Shown here one piece after another: positions 26,696 through 36,012 of a stretch of DNA of 64,000 nt. The first letter of the stretch is position 1; every line of letters begins with the position of its first letter. Below the pieces are notes generated by a model that made no database searches, was not told the origin of the DNA, and was given only the letters and a program-made list of their open reading frames with translations. The stretch covers positions 33,294 to 97,293 of the forward strand of contig PHEE01000001.1 of assembly GCA_002842855.1 (NCBI GenBank). Direction: 5' to 3'. The position numbers and the translations under genes are program-made. Origin of the DNA: Alphaproteobacteria bacterium HGW-Alphaproteobacteria-4 (lineage in GTDB: Bacteria; Pseudomonadota; Alphaproteobacteria; Rhodobacterales; Rhodobacteraceae).

Positions 26696-27123
26696 CAGAT
26701 GAAGCCTTTCATGTTCGCCTCGGTCAGCGGCCGTTCACGGTCGGTGATGCGCACGCCGGTGCCGCCGCTGACGCCGAGCTCGGCACCTGCCACCGACAGT
26801 CGCACCGCGCCCGAGGCGATGTCGCGCAGCATGCGGATTGCGTCCTTGTAATCGGCTTCGATCTTCGGATCGGCGGCTGCAAGATGCAGCTTCCAGATCG
26901 CGATCGCGCCCGCGATGTCGGCGATGAGCGCGGGCACCTCAGCCAGCGGCAGCGCGTAGCGCGCGGCCAGATAGCCATCGATCACGGCATCGGTATCGGC
27001 GAGCGCCCGCGCCACCACGACGGCATCAATCGCGCCGGTGGCAACGTCGCCCCGGTCGGTCAGTGCCACCAGCATGTGCGCGCCAAAGCGGTCGGTCAGC
27101 GTGGCTTGCGTGATGTAGGACAT
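26695..27123 (-). CDS. DUF1320 protein (Mu gp36-like head-tail connector)
   Basis: 142 residues. MSYITQATLTDRFG...ALTDR, then DTDAVIDGYLAARYALPLAEVPALI and IAIWKLH are the DUF1320 signature of Mu gp36. The protein is thought to be an adaptor at the head-tail junction. It overlaps the next gene by one base (ATGA at 26,693-26,697). Confidence 0.88.
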   Translation of the reverse strand: MSYITQATLTDRFGAHMLVALTDRGDVATGAIDAVVVARALADTDAVIDGYLAARYALPLAEVPALIADIAGAIAIWKLHLAAADPKIEADYKDAIRMLRDIASGAVRLSVAGAELGVSGGTGVRITDRERPLTEANMKGFI

Positions 27124-27151
27124 GCGCCTTGGCCTTTCCGGGTTTCAGGGT

Positions 27152-27178
27152 CCTGGCGGCGACATCACCGCCGCCAGG
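27152..27178 (-). terminator. Hairpin between gp35-like and gp36-like genes
   Basis: cctggcggcg and cgccgccagg pair perfectly over 10 bp around a 7-base loop, in the only 108-bp gap of this part of the structural operon. A second short hairpin (gctcc/ggagc) follows. There is no U-tract, so it may attenuate or protect mRNA rather than terminate fully. Confidence 0.45.
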
Positions 27179-27231
27179 CAGGCTCCTTGGCAGGAGCATC
27201 GGGGCCGGGGGGGAACAATCGGCCCGTCGCG

Positions 27232-27564
27232 TCAGCTGGCGCTGACGTCGATCTTCAAAAGTGGATCGGCTGCCAGCGCCGAACGCTCGGCTTCGGTCAG
27301 ATCGGCCGCGGCAATCACCACCGGCTCAGTCCCGAACTGGCGCCCGATGCGGCGGCGGCCGTGTTTCGGGCCGGTGATCGTCAGCATCACAGCCTCGGTG
27401 CCGCGCGGGATCACCTGCGGCGCCCCGGGCGCGACGATGTTGCCGGGGAGGTCGACCGCTTGCGCGACTGCCGCCTCCCCGGCGGTCCCCGTCTGCTCAT
27501 GGGCGGCGGGGTTGACTTGCACAGGGTCGGTGCCCGCGGGCAGCGTCTTGGGCTTTCGTGCCAT
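27232..27564 (-). CDS. Mu gp35-like / HI1506-related phage protein
   Basis: 110 residues. The N-terminal 50 residues are flexible and Pro/Ala-rich; the C-terminal part (VMLTITGPKHGRRRIGRQFGTEPVVIAAADLTEAERSALAADPLLKID) matches the HI1506-like domain (GPxxGRRRxGxxF) found after the major head gene of Mu-like phages. The function is unknown. Confidence 0.75.
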   Translation of the reverse strand: MARKPKTLPAGTDPVQVNPAAHEQTGTAGEAAVAQAVDLPGNIVAPGAPQVIPRGTEAVMLTITGPKHGRRRIGRQFGTEPVVIAAADLTEAERSALAADPLLKIDVSAS

Positions 27565-27630
27565 CGCTTTTCTCCTCTTGGCTTATCGAAGGGGGCGAGC
27601 GGCACCCGCCCCCTCTGGAAAAACCGAGCG

Positions 27631-28524
27631 TCAGGCGAGCCAGGGCACGACCAGAAGTTCGGCGGTGCCTTTCCACTCGTTGGTCTCGCCGCCCGTGGCG
27701 TATTCCGAGTTCAGGATCTTGCGCGCCGCACTTTCGAGCGCAGGCGGCACCACCAGAAGGTTCGGCATGATCCCGATCGGGCGGCCATAGTCGCCCTTCA
27801 TGCCGCTCAGCGCCGCACGCGCTGTTGCGTAGTGGGTGGCGTCGAGGGTCTGCTTCGAACCCCAGGCGAATTGCCAGAAGCCGAAGCCCGCATTGCCCCG
27901 CGCGTCTGCCCCGTACTGGAATTCCTTGTTCCGGAAAACGTTGTCGTCGGTCAGCCGGTCAATGGCGACGAACTCGAAATCCTTGCGCTTTTGCAAGATG
28001 ATCGGCTTCAGCATGCGGCTGACGTCAAGCAGGAACCAGGGCGTACCGGCGCCGCCGTCGGTGTTGGCGACCGAGACCGGGGCCCCGTCGGCGTCGAGCA
28101 CCGGGTGGTCGGTGTCAAAGAAGTACTGACCGTCGTAACACTCGGTGGCAAATCCGGCCTTCAGCAGATCGAACACCAGCATGTCCCATTTCGAGCCGGT
28201 CGACTGGCCCATCTCGGCGAACATCGGCGCGTAAATCCCGAGGTTATCGGTTTCAATGTCGTCGCGATCGACACCGATGGTCAGCTCCCACGGCTTTTCC
28301 TTGATCGCGTAGTCGTGGCTTTGCAGGTTCTGTACAGCACGCGGGCCGATCCATTCGCGCACGTTCGGGATCTTGCCGAGCCAGCCATACTTCTGCTCCT
28401 TCGTGGTCGCGGGAACGACCGTGGAAATACGCAGGTGCTGGCTTGCAGCTTGCCCAAGACCTCCCTGGAAAGAGGTCTTGAAACCGACGCGCAGGGCGTC
28501 GAGGTTGGCGGAATTGATGATCAT
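27631..28524 (-). CDS. Major head subunit (Mu gpT-like)
   Basis: 297 residues. MIINSANLDALRVGFKTSFQGGLG followed by YGWLGKIPNVREWIGPRAVQNLQSHDY, and the ENTDGGAG-like and WKGTAELLVVPWL segments, are diagnostic of the Mu gpT major capsid protein (HK97-like fold). It forms the icosahedral shell. It is encoded after the protease/scaffold and decoration genes as in Mu. Confidence 0.93.
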   Translation of the reverse strand: MIINSANLDALRVGFKTSFQGGLGQAASQHLRISTVVPATTKEQKYGWLGKIPNVREWIGPRAVQNLQSHDYAIKEKPWELTIGVDRDDIETDNLGIYAPMFAEMGQSTGSKWDMLVFDLLKAGFATECYDGQYFFDTDHPVLDADGAPVSVANTDGGAGTPWFLLDVSRMLKPIILQKRKDFEFVAIDRLTDDNVFRNKEFQYGADARGNAGFGFWQFAWGSKQTLDATHYATARAALSGMKGDYGRPIGIMPNLLVVPPALESAARKILNSEYATGGETNEWKGTAELLVVPWLA

Positions 28525-28538
28525 CAGGGTTGCTCCTC

Positions 28539-28973
28539 TCAGGCCGTGACGCGGGTCAGGGCTTCGTCAAAACGCACCCAGACGCCCTGGGCATCGACCA
28601 TCTCGACCACCCCCGCTTTTGAGCGGGTGTTGGTGGCAGAGGTCTTGGCGACCGTCTGGTCATCGACCGCGTAACAGGCCTTCCCGATCTCGGCGGCCGT
28701 GATCGCGTCGGCCGCGGCCGAGTTGGCATAACGGTAGACGCCGGGGCGATAGCGCGCCTGGATATCGCCAGCAGCACCAGCCGAGTTGTCGAACTGCGCC
28801 TCGGCTCGGCCGACACCGACCAGCCCGGTCGCGGTGGCGCCCGGCGTGAGGAACCCGGTGGCGTTGCGCATCACGATGGCACCTGCGAAAAGCTTTACGG
28901 CGGCGGCAACCGCGCCTTCGCGCAGATCACCAAGCGCCATCGGCGTGTTGCGGTCTTGGGTCAGGGCAGACAT
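28539..28973 (-). CDS. Putative head decoration/cement protein
   Basis: 144 residues (MSALTQDRNTPMALGDLREGAVAAAVKLFAGAIVMRNATGFLTPG). The pattern of a short beta-rich protein with AGAIVMRNATGFLTPGATATGLVGVGRAE resembles capsid cement proteins of the DUF2190 kind. It lies between protease/scaffold and major head genes, where decoration genes usually are. Confidence 0.7.
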   Translation of the reverse strand: MSALTQDRNTPMALGDLREGAVAAAVKLFAGAIVMRNATGFLTPGATATGLVGVGRAEAQFDNSAGAAGDIQARYRPGVYRYANSAAADAITAAEIGKACYAVDDQTVAKTSATNTRSKAGVVEMVDAQGVWVRFDEALTRVTA

Positions 28974-30037
28974 CAGAGAGCCTCCTCATGGGCGCGCTCG
29001 GCTTTGAGCGTCGCGGCATATTTCGTGGGATCGAGGCCGAGCATCTTGACGGCGGCCGTCTGCTCGGATTGCAGCGCGATCTCGCCCGCGGGCGAAGACG
29101 GCGCGGCGGCAACAGTGCCCGAGCGACCGAGGATCGGCAGCGCGCCAATTTCCTTTTCGACGCGCGCGGCATCTTCCATGTGCATGGCGATGTAGTGCTC
29201 GCGCAGAGGCTTCACGCCGACCCGGCCCGCCTGGATCGCGCCGTCGACAAAGCCCGTCGCCTTCTCACGCGCCACGCTTTCAGTCAGTGTGTTGAGGCGT
29301 GTGGTGACCGTGGTCAGCTCGGCCTGCAGCGCCACCACCTGGGGCGCCTCGCCCGGCTTTTGTGCCGCCTTGCGCGCGGCCTCAAGCACAACTGCACCGT
29401 CGCCGGTGACGCCGAACACCTGACCGATTTCGGCCAGTTGCGATTGCAGCGCCGGAGCACCGGCGCCCTTCGCCGCCTGAGCGGCGTTGAAAACGGCGTC
29501 CTCACCGGAGGCCGCGTCGAGGCCGAAAAGCTCGGCCAGTCGTTCCAGAAGCGGTTTCACATCGCTCTCCTGATTGAGCGCGGCCAGTCCGCGCAGGTTG
29601 GGTCGGTTGACGAGGCTCGCACGCAGGATCCGCGTGATCGCCTTGGCGGTGTCGTGCAGCACGACAGGGGAAATCGCCCGATAGGCGCGGTCGGCGACCA
29701 GCGCACGCCCCGCCTCTGTCCATTCGACGCGGCCCCAAATGCCGTCGGCACGGGCCTGCATCTCGACGATCCAGCCGCGCGCGGGCGAAGGCTGCCCCAG
29801 CGGCGCCGCGAGGTCGGTCGCATGATTTTCGTCGATCGGCAGCCGGTCGGCTTCGGCGAAGGACGCGGTGATCAGCGTGGCGGGATCGGTCACATGATAG
29901 GGGCCTCGCGCGTCGGCGGTTCTGATCCCGCCCGCGCTGCCCGGCAGAAGATGCACCCAGTCGGGCGCCGCCGCGTTGGCAGCGGCGTCCTGGGCGGCCA
30001 TCAAGACCGGGGTGAGAGTGAGATGCCTGGTGTTCAT
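28973..30037 (-). CDS. Phage head maturation protease/scaffold (Mu gpI-like)
   Basis: 354 residues. The N-terminal protease half includes WVHLLPGSAGGIRTADARGPYHV, LPIDENHATD (probable catalytic His) and RAISPVVLHD (probable catalytic Ser), matching the Mu-like protease family. The C-terminal half is a helical scaffold (EIGQVFGVTGDGAVVLEAARKAA, LNTLTESVAREKATGFVDGAI). In Mu the C-terminal part is also made as a separate scaffold (gpZ). The start is ATG 30037; an ATG at 30049 is the alternative. Confidence 0.88.
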   Translation of the reverse strand: MNTRHLTLTPVLMAAQDAAANAAAPDWVHLLPGSAGGIRTADARGPYHVTDPATLITASFAEADRLPIDENHATDLAAPLGQPSPARGWIVEMQARADGIWGRVEWTEAGRALVADRAYRAISPVVLHDTAKAITRILRASLVNRPNLRGLAALNQESDVKPLLERLAELFGLDAASGEDAVFNAAQAAKGAGAPALQSQLAEIGQVFGVTGDGAVVLEAARKAAQKPGEAPQVVALQAELTTVTTRLNTLTESVAREKATGFVDGAIQAGRVGVKPLREHYIAMHMEDAARVEKEIGALPILGRSGTVAAAPSSPAGEIALQSEQTAAVKMLGLDPTKYAATLKAERAHEEAL

Positions 30038-30142
30038 GGCGGCGATCATCGCCGCCGATCGCTTCGCGTTACATCCGCAACGGTGTGCGGAGACGCGGGC
30101 TACCCGGGATGGATCAATGCTGCACCCGCGCGCGCCAGGCGG

Positions 30143-30646
30143 TCAAGCCCCGTCGCTGCCCGCCGCGAGCCCTTCAATCCACACGGTCACCGTGGCGATG
30201 ATATTGGCGCGATCGATCTCGGAAATCCCGATGAACGGCCGCGCAGGAATCGGCCCCCATGGGATCGGGTGGCCTGCGGCGTCGACCCCGAACGCCCCCT
30301 TGCCCGCGCCGAACTGCATCACCGCGGCGTAGACGGCACCCGACCCGACTTCGACGAAATCCGATCCCGCGCGATAATCGATCGTCGAATGCAACCTGCC
30401 GCTCGGGCCAAAGAGCGGCCGGAAGTCGATCTTGTCGCCGCGGCGGGCATAGGCCTCGAGCGTCGTCTCCGACTTCGGCGCCCAAGGGGCACCCCCTGGC
30501 GACACGCCTTGGGCAAACCGCTGCTCGGTCTCGAACACCAGCTGCTCGCCGATCTCCTGCATCACCGGCGTCAGGTCCGACATCGCGGCGCCCAGCCGAT
30601 TGAGGATCGCGCTGACCTCGGCATCCTTGAGTTCGATGGTGATCAT
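30143..30646 (-). CDS. Virion morphogenesis protein (Mu gpG-like)
   Basis: 167 residues from ATG 30646, preceded by AGAGGAA. MITIELKDAEVSAILNRLGAAMSDLTPVMQEIGEQLVFETEQRFAQGVSPGGAPWAPKSE and the HSTIDYRAGSDFVEVGSGAVYAAVMQFG and IPARPFIGIS segments are the family signature of phage virion morphogenesis proteins (Mu G, P2 S). It acts in head or tail completion. Confidence 0.9.
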   Translation of the reverse strand: MITIELKDAEVSAILNRLGAAMSDLTPVMQEIGEQLVFETEQRFAQGVSPGGAPWAPKSETTLEAYARRGDKIDFRPLFGPSGRLHSTIDYRAGSDFVEVGSGAVYAAVMQFGAGKGAFGVDAAGHPIPWGPIPARPFIGISEIDRANIIATVTVWIEGLAAGSDGA

Positions 30647-30736
30647 GGCTATATTTCCTCTAGCGGGCGCGACACGGTAATATTCTCCCGGCCGTAGCAC
30701 GGTCTTCGGATCGGAGCGCCATGTGGGGTAGCCGGA

Positions 30737-31921
30737 TCATCCGGGTAGGGGGGCCCCACCGCCCGCACCTTTTTCCGCCCTCTGAAGCAACCGTCGAAGT
30801 TCCGCATCACGCAACACCTGATCTCGAGAAAGTCGCCGGAAGCTCGTCACGAACAGCCCCTTGCCTGTTTGCGTGGCCTTCACGACCAGAACGTGCCCAT
30901 TGGCGCCGGGAACATCCAGAATAAATATCAGCGCACGTGGCCCGTCCTGAATGACGCGGGTGGCCTCGCTGACCACCCGCTGCGCCTCTGCATATTCGAG
31001 GATTGAAAGTTCGGGGTGCTCGCGCAGCTGCTTCAGCGCAGTCTCGACCGAGATATCCGCCACCAACTTTTCGGCGCCGATCGCTGCTGCCTGATCGGTG
31101 CTGATACGCACCAACGGGAAGGCACCGCGCGGCGCGAGCAGCCATGCTCCGAAAATATCCGACGTGAGCCAGTTCTGGATCAGATCAATCGACGGCCGCT
31201 CCGGCAGCACATCAAGCTTGCCGCGCAGCGCCAGCACCGTGTCGGCGACACTTGCGCCCGGCGCATAGGCCCAGCCCTTGCCGATGCCGACCGGCGCGCC
31301 GGTCTTCGGGTCGATCCGGTTCCAGTTGTCGGGCAGATCCTTGCCGGGCTTGCCGCCCACCCGCTTGGCGCCATCCTGCGAGCGCGCACCGAACACCTTG
31401 CAGCCGCAACCCCAGCCGTTGGGCGGAAAGTGCGCGGCCCAGAACGGATGATCCGCCTCGAGCACCACTCCATCCCACGAAAGATGGTCTAGCCTGGGGT
31501 GCTCGGCGCCGCTGTGCTTGTAGACCCAAAATGCAAAACCGCCCGCCACCAGCTGCGCGTGCCGCCCGGCCGCGTAAGAGGTCGCCATGTTGGTGCGATA
31601 GATCACCCGCGTGCGCCAGGCCTCGCCCTTCGCGGTGCCCTCGCCGGTCCAGGCGTGCCAGCCGTGTTTCTCGACGATCCCGCGAAAATCCTGCCGGAAG
31701 GTCTCGAGGCTGGTACCCTCGGCAATCGCCCGGTCCACCGCCAGCCCGAGGTCGGCCAGCAGATCGGCCTTCGTAGCCCCGGCCACCATGAAGGCGCGGT
31801 CGTGCTCGGACTGCCACAGATCGTCCCAGCGGGCGGTGGGCGCGAGTGTGCCGAGCCGCAACCGGAATGCCGCGACCTGCTCGGCAAAGGGGCGCCGGAA
31901 ACTGGCGCTGAGGTCAGCCAC
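30737..31921 (-). CDS. MuF-type head morphogenesis protein with possible C-terminal nuclease-like domain
   Basis: 394 residues, GTG start at 31,921 overlapping the portal stop by 8 bp. Residues 1-190 are the MuF/SPP1-gp7 domain (RVIYRTNMATSYAAGRHAQL, HPFWAAHFPPNGWGCGCKVF). After a linker (GIGKGWAYAPG), the last 130 residues (SVETALKQLREHPELSILEYAEAQ, LIFILDVPGANGHVLVVKAT, FVTSFRRLSRDQVLR) resemble the PBECR/Barnase-EndoU-like nuclease domains that cap many MuF proteins. MuF proteins are packaged in the head, and such domains can be injected with the DNA. The domain call is tentative. Confidence 0.8.
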   Translation of the reverse strand: MADLSASFRRPFAEQVAAFRLRLGTLAPTARWDDLWQSEHDRAFMVAGATKADLLADLGLAVDRAIAEGTSLETFRQDFRGIVEKHGWHAWTGEGTAKGEAWRTRVIYRTNMATSYAAGRHAQLVAGGFAFWVYKHSGAEHPRLDHLSWDGVVLEADHPFWAAHFPPNGWGCGCKVFGARSQDGAKRVGGKPGKDLPDNWNRIDPKTGAPVGIGKGWAYAPGASVADTVLALRGKLDVLPERPSIDLIQNWLTSDIFGAWLLAPRGAFPLVRISTDQAAAIGAEKLVADISVETALKQLREHPELSILEYAEAQRVVSEATRVIQDGPRALIFILDVPGANGHVLVVKATQTGKGLFVTSFRRLSRDQVLRDAELRRLLQRAEKGAGGGAPLPG

Positions 31922-33557
31922 CGCTCTCCTCCACCGCCGCGCGCCCGGCGCCGTGCGCGATGATCATGCCTTGCGCGATCCGTTCGGCAAGCCCGGACGC
32001 ATCGAGCGACGGAAACCCCGCCCGCAGCATCTCGGCGAATTCCTCAAGCGAGCCCGCTGCCGCCAGCATCGCTTCGATCTTCCCGAGCATCGCTGCCATC
32101 TCGGGCGCGGCCTCTTCGGCCAGTTGATCGGCCAAAATGTCTTCTGGCGCGAGGGCCTCAGAAATCGCCGCTGAGGGGCCTTCCGCGCTGAGGGCTGTCG
32201 TTGGTCGTGGAAACCCGTCAACCCGTTTAATTTCGCCTGAAACCCGTTTAATCTCCCGATCCGTTGCCTGAGGGTCGCCCGCTGGTGCGACCGGCGCAAC
32301 AGGTGGCGCCATTTGCCCCAGAATTTCCTCTCCCGAGGCAGGTTCGGCGAGCTTCAGGCGGTCGCGCACCTCGCTGGCACCGACCCGCATCCCAAGCGGC
32401 ACCAATATGCCGAGCGCCTCGACGAGCCCCTTGATGTCCTCGACCTCTGGCCGCGCGATCTTGAGGCGCGGGTAACGCTTTTGCGGCCCGAACTCGAGGT
32501 CGATCCAGGGGCGGATCAGATCGCGGTTGAGAATGGCCGACAGCGCCTTGGCATCGGCGCGTTCAATGTCCTGCTGCACCTCGCGGTGTTCCTGGCCGAC
32601 CGCGTGGCCTCCGGCGATCGCGTCGGTGGTGGCGGTCTGCCCCAGCACCGCTTTCGAGATCTGCTGGTCGAGCCAGTCGGCGCGTTCGCGGTAGAGTGCC
32701 GAACTGGCGCCGACGGTCTTCGATTCGATGAAGTCGATCGCCATCGACTCGGGGATGATCGCGGCGCAGTCGCCCGCGATCTGGCTCACCGCGCGAAAGA
32801 GCGTGTCCTTGTCGGCCTCCGAAGCCCCTGCGCCGTATTTGCCGACGCGCAGTGGCTGGCCGAAGGTCTGGGTGAAGATCGCCCAGTCACGCTGTGTGAA
32901 CGCCTTGAACATCCAACCCCAGGCGGCAACGCGGGCCAGCCCCGAGCGCAGGCTCAGCCCCGACTTCGCCTTGAGAGTTGCGAAGACGAACTTGAACGGA
33001 TCTAGCGGCCGCTCTTGCCCACTTTCGTCGAGCATCACCGGTGTCGCCAGATCGCGCCGCTCGAAGCGGAACCAACGCGGATCGCGCCACTCAAGCCGCG
33101 TTGGCCGCCATTGGCCTTCGGTCGTATCCCAGATGATCTCGGTGAAGGAATAGCCCTTGCCGATGCAATCGAGGACGTCGAAGAGCTCATCATTGAGCTC
33201 GTCGCGCGTCAACCATTCGCGCACCATATCGGCCTTGACCACGTCGGCTGGATCATCGCTTGCCGCTTCGACCGTGATGTCGATCTGGCTGACCGAGCGT
33301 TTGCGGGTACCGAGCACGCCCAGATAATGCGGGTCGCGCTCTTCGATCGTCTCAGCCAGTTCCAGATAGCGCAGCGGGTCGCCTTGATCGGCCTCGCGCA
33401 AGATATGCGCCAGCCGCACCGGGTTCAGCCCATCGGCCGGATAGCCCGAAATCGGCGTGCGCACGCCACCTACGGTCGCTGCGGCGACCTCCTGTTTCAG
33501 GACGGCGCGCTCGATCGGGCGGCCCCAGCGATCCAGCAGTGTGGGCGTGCGGGCCAT
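31914..33557 (-). CDS. Portal protein, DUF935 (Mu gp29-like)
   Basis: 547 residues from the ATG at 33,557 that overlaps the terminase stop. MARTPTLLDRWGRPI, DPHYLGVLGTRKRSVSQ, GYSFTEIIWD, DWAIFTQTFGQPLRVGKY and LGQTATTDAIAGGHAVGQEHREVQQDIE are diagnostic of the DUF935 portal family. It forms the dodecameric DNA entry ring at the capsid vertex. The C-terminal 130 residues are a helical, Ala/Glu-rich extension. Confidence 0.93.
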   Translation of the reverse strand: MARTPTLLDRWGRPIERAVLKQEVAAATVGGVRTPISGYPADGLNPVRLAHILREADQGDPLRYLELAETIEERDPHYLGVLGTRKRSVSQIDITVEAASDDPADVVKADMVREWLTRDELNDELFDVLDCIGKGYSFTEIIWDTTEGQWRPTRLEWRDPRWFRFERRDLATPVMLDESGQERPLDPFKFVFATLKAKSGLSLRSGLARVAAWGWMFKAFTQRDWAIFTQTFGQPLRVGKYGAGASEADKDTLFRAVSQIAGDCAAIIPESMAIDFIESKTVGASSALYRERADWLDQQISKAVLGQTATTDAIAGGHAVGQEHREVQQDIERADAKALSAILNRDLIRPWIDLEFGPQKRYPRLKIARPEVEDIKGLVEALGILVPLGMRVGASEVRDRLKLAEPASGEEILGQMAPPVAPVAPAGDPQATDREIKRVSGEIKRVDGFPRPTTALSAEGPSAAISEALAPEDILADQLAEEAAPEMAAMLGKIEAMLAAAGSLEEFAEMLRAGFPSLDASGLAERIAQGMIIAHGAGRAAVEESGG

Positions 33558-35224
33558 CAGAAGCCTCCTCTCAGGCGCGCGCCGAGCGGCGGGCGCCACC
33601 AGTTGTCGTCGCGCCGCGCATCGTCGGCGTCGGCGGTATTGTTGCCTGCTCCGGTCACGGGCGTGGCGGCGCGGTAGCCGTATTCGACCCAGCGCATGCG
33701 GCTCGCGAAATGCGCCAGTGCCAGCGCGATGGCATAGTCGCCGTGGCGCCGCTTGCCCTTCTCGCCCTCGCGGGTCACCGGCACGCGGGCGATACCGCGG
33801 ATCACCTTGATCACCCGCAGATCCGACAGGTGCTCGGCGTCGGCGCCGATCGCGATCATGTCGTCCTCGAACGCGGCCTTCAGCGGCGGCATGTGCAGGC
33901 GGTACCATTCCTCGGTGAATTTCACCGCCATGATCGCGCCCGAGCCTTCGGGGTCAGAGCGCAGGCCAAAACGGCGGCCCATGTCTTCGGCCAGTGTCCA
34001 GCCCATGCCGGTGGCGTCGAACGCCGCCCCGACCAGGCGGCCCCGCACATGTTCCAGCACCGAGCCGACGACCAGCTTCTGCTCGTCGCCGGGCACGTTG
34101 CGCATCTCGATCGAGAGCGCCTCGCGCCGTTTAAGACGCTGTTCAATGGCCAGTAACGACAGCGTTGAAAGGTCCGCGACTCGACCGAAGTCAAAGCCCG
34201 CGGCGAATTGCGCGGTCAGATCGAGCGCCGCGACCGCATCCGCCAGATCCTTGATGAACGGGGCAAGCAGCACCGCCTGGTCAAGCTTCGAGCGGTAGAG
34301 ATAGTCGCCCGGCAGCTCGAGCCGCAGCACCGGCGCCTCGGCGGTCATCCGCGCCTCGATCAGCGGCGCGGGCAGCCAAGCGCCCGAGCTCATGGAGGGG
34401 ACGCAAAACAGTTCCTCGTCGGCGCCGTCGCCGTAGAAGTCAATGATCTCCTGCCGCCAGGTCGCCTCGGTTTCGGGCGACCAGTCCTTGCCGGTCACGA
34501 GGCAGATGCGCTGGTAAAGCCCGTCGCGCAGCGCGTCGTCGAAATCGATGCGCACGTGCTTGTGCGGGGCGCGGCCCGCCAGGATGTCCTGAACCGTCTG
34601 GTTGAACGGGTTGTCGGCGCCGTTATGGGTCGAGCAGACAACCACCTGCCCGCCCCACATCAGGAACGCCAGAGCCGCCTTCAGAAGCTCTGCCAGACTG
34701 TCGACGAACGCCGCCTCATCGATGATCACCACGCCCTGCTTGCCCCGCAGCCCCCGCGGCGCCGAGCTGAGCGCGAGTATCTCGAAGCCCGAGGCAAAGC
34801 GGATGCGGAACGCCTGGATGTGCTTGGTGTCGCTGGGGTCGGCGGGGTTTGCGTCTTCGAACAACAGCTCGTCCGCTGCCATTGCCGCCATCGCGAAGGC
34901 GCGCGCCCACATCGCGCAGGCGTCGATGAACTCGCGCGTCATCTCCTGGCTGTAGGAGATGTACATCGCATCCATGCCGCCCGCCGATTTCTCGCGCCCA
35001 GCCCGCAACACGGCATAGGCCGCCAGCCCCCAGGTGAGGCCAACGCGCCGCGATTTCTCGATGAAGAGCACGCGGGCTGCGGTCGATTCCAGAAGCGACA
35101 CGGTGCGCGCCTGATAGGGCAGCAGCACCTTCGGCAGGCCGAGTTGCGCGATGACGTCGGGCATGGCCTCGGTGGCGGCCCGGCGCTGACGCTCCCAATC
35201 TGCGGCCGAGATCGGGGCGGTCAT
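33557..35224 (-). CDS. Terminase large subunit (Mu gp28-like)
   Basis: 555 residues. The ATPase is recognised by LLPYQARTV, FIEKSRRVGLTWGLAAYAV (a Walker A variant), VVIIDEAAF (Walker B) and VVVCSTHNG; the nuclease half carries FAAGFDFGRVADLSTLSL and GAAFDATGMGWTLAE with acidic metal ligands. It packages phage DNA by headful cutting, taking host flanks in Mu-like phages. It overlaps the genes on both sides by 4 bp. Confidence 0.93.
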   Translation of the reverse strand: MTAPISAADWERQRRAATEAMPDVIAQLGLPKVLLPYQARTVSLLESTAARVLFIEKSRRVGLTWGLAAYAVLRAGREKSAGGMDAMYISYSQEMTREFIDACAMWARAFAMAAMAADELLFEDANPADPSDTKHIQAFRIRFASGFEILALSSAPRGLRGKQGVVIIDEAAFVDSLAELLKAALAFLMWGGQVVVCSTHNGADNPFNQTVQDILAGRAPHKHVRIDFDDALRDGLYQRICLVTGKDWSPETEATWRQEIIDFYGDGADEELFCVPSMSSGAWLPAPLIEARMTAEAPVLRLELPGDYLYRSKLDQAVLLAPFIKDLADAVAALDLTAQFAAGFDFGRVADLSTLSLLAIEQRLKRREALSIEMRNVPGDEQKLVVGSVLEHVRGRLVGAAFDATGMGWTLAEDMGRRFGLRSDPEGSGAIMAVKFTEEWYRLHMPPLKAAFEDDMIAIGADAEHLSDLRVIKVIRGIARVPVTREGEKGKRRHGDYAIALALAHFASRMRWVEYGYRAATPVTGAGNNTADADDARRDDNWWRPPLGARLRGGF

Positions 35225-35412
35225 GCCGCGACCTCGCGCAGTGTCAACAGATAGGGCCGCCCGCGCCAGATCGAAATCCGCAACTTGAGCCCGAGATGCG
35301 TGAACACCTGGTGTTGGCCGAAAGCCCAGGCACAGGCCCGCGTCGCGAAGGAGGCGTGGCACCAGGCGTCATTGCCGACCAGGACCAGGGCGCCGATCTC
35401 GAGATCTCCCAT
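35221..35412 (-). CDS. Small conserved phage protein
   Basis: 63 residues (MGDLEIGALVLVGNDAWCHAS...). Both ends overlap neighbouring genes by 4 bp (gp27-like and terminase), strongly indicating a translated gene. Rich in aromatic and basic residues; no domain is recognised. Confidence 0.65.
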   Translation of the reverse strand: MGDLEIGALVLVGNDAWCHASFATRACAWAFGQHQVFTHLGLKLRISIWRGRPYLLTLREVAA

Positions 35413-36011
35413 CAGGCCACCCCCAGGATCTGCGCCTTGATTGCCTCGGCGGTTTCCGCCGTCAGCCCCTTGGCGCGCGCCACCGTCTCGACGGCCGTGC
35501 CGATCCTGCTCTCGAACTCCTTCTCGACCTTGCGGCGCCGGTCGGTCGAAATGCTTTGCGCTTGTGCCGCCGACTTGAAGGCGGTTGCCAGCAGCATGGC
35601 GTCCTTGGGCTCGATCCCGTCTGCGCCATCGCCCAGCATGTGCAGCACCAGCGCCTTGATCGTCTCGGCGGTCATGATGGTCAGGTCGTCGCTGTCCTTG
35701 GCATCGAAGCTGGCCGACAGCGCCGAGACGATCTGGCGGGTCTCGTCGAGCCGCCGCGTCAGACGAGCCAGCCGGATTGAATAGCGGTTGAAGCTCGAAA
35801 ACGCCGGGATCGCAAACTCGAGTTCTCCCCGGTGCTCGGCCATGAGATCTTCGCACTTGCCGACGAACTCGGCGTAGATGTCGGTCTGGGTGCGCTCACG
35901 CAGGCCAAGCTCGGCCGCGGCCCAGCTGATGATGCCATCGGCCTCGGGCGGCATCAGATCGATCGCCGAAAGGCGGCCGCGGGTCACCTTGTCGGGGGCG
36001 GCTTTTGCCAT
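35412..36011 (-). CDS. DUF3486 protein (Mu gp27-like, small terminase candidate)
   Basis: 199 residues. RGRLSAIDLMPPEADGIISWAAAELGLRERTQTDIYAEFVGKCEDL is the DUF3486 signature; it looks like an HTH module that reads DNA, then a long helical region. In Mu-like phages it immediately precedes the large terminase and is the likely small terminase subunit. The ATG at 36,011 is used because the extension upstream lacks similarity. Confidence 0.85.
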   Translation of the reverse strand: MAKAAPDKVTRGRLSAIDLMPPEADGIISWAAAELGLRERTQTDIYAEFVGKCEDLMAEHRGELEFAIPAFSSFNRYSIRLARLTRRLDETRQIVSALSASFDAKDSDDLTIMTAETIKALVLHMLGDGADGIEPKDAMLLATAFKSAAQAQSISTDRRRKVEKEFESRIGTAVETVARAKGLTAETAEAIKAQILGVA

Positions 36012-36012
36012 G

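Noticed and set aside
15511..30049. Gene transfer agent cluster
   Set aside because: Some tail proteins look GTA-like, but the head genes are Mu-type, and transposase, repressor and lysis genes share the operon structure.
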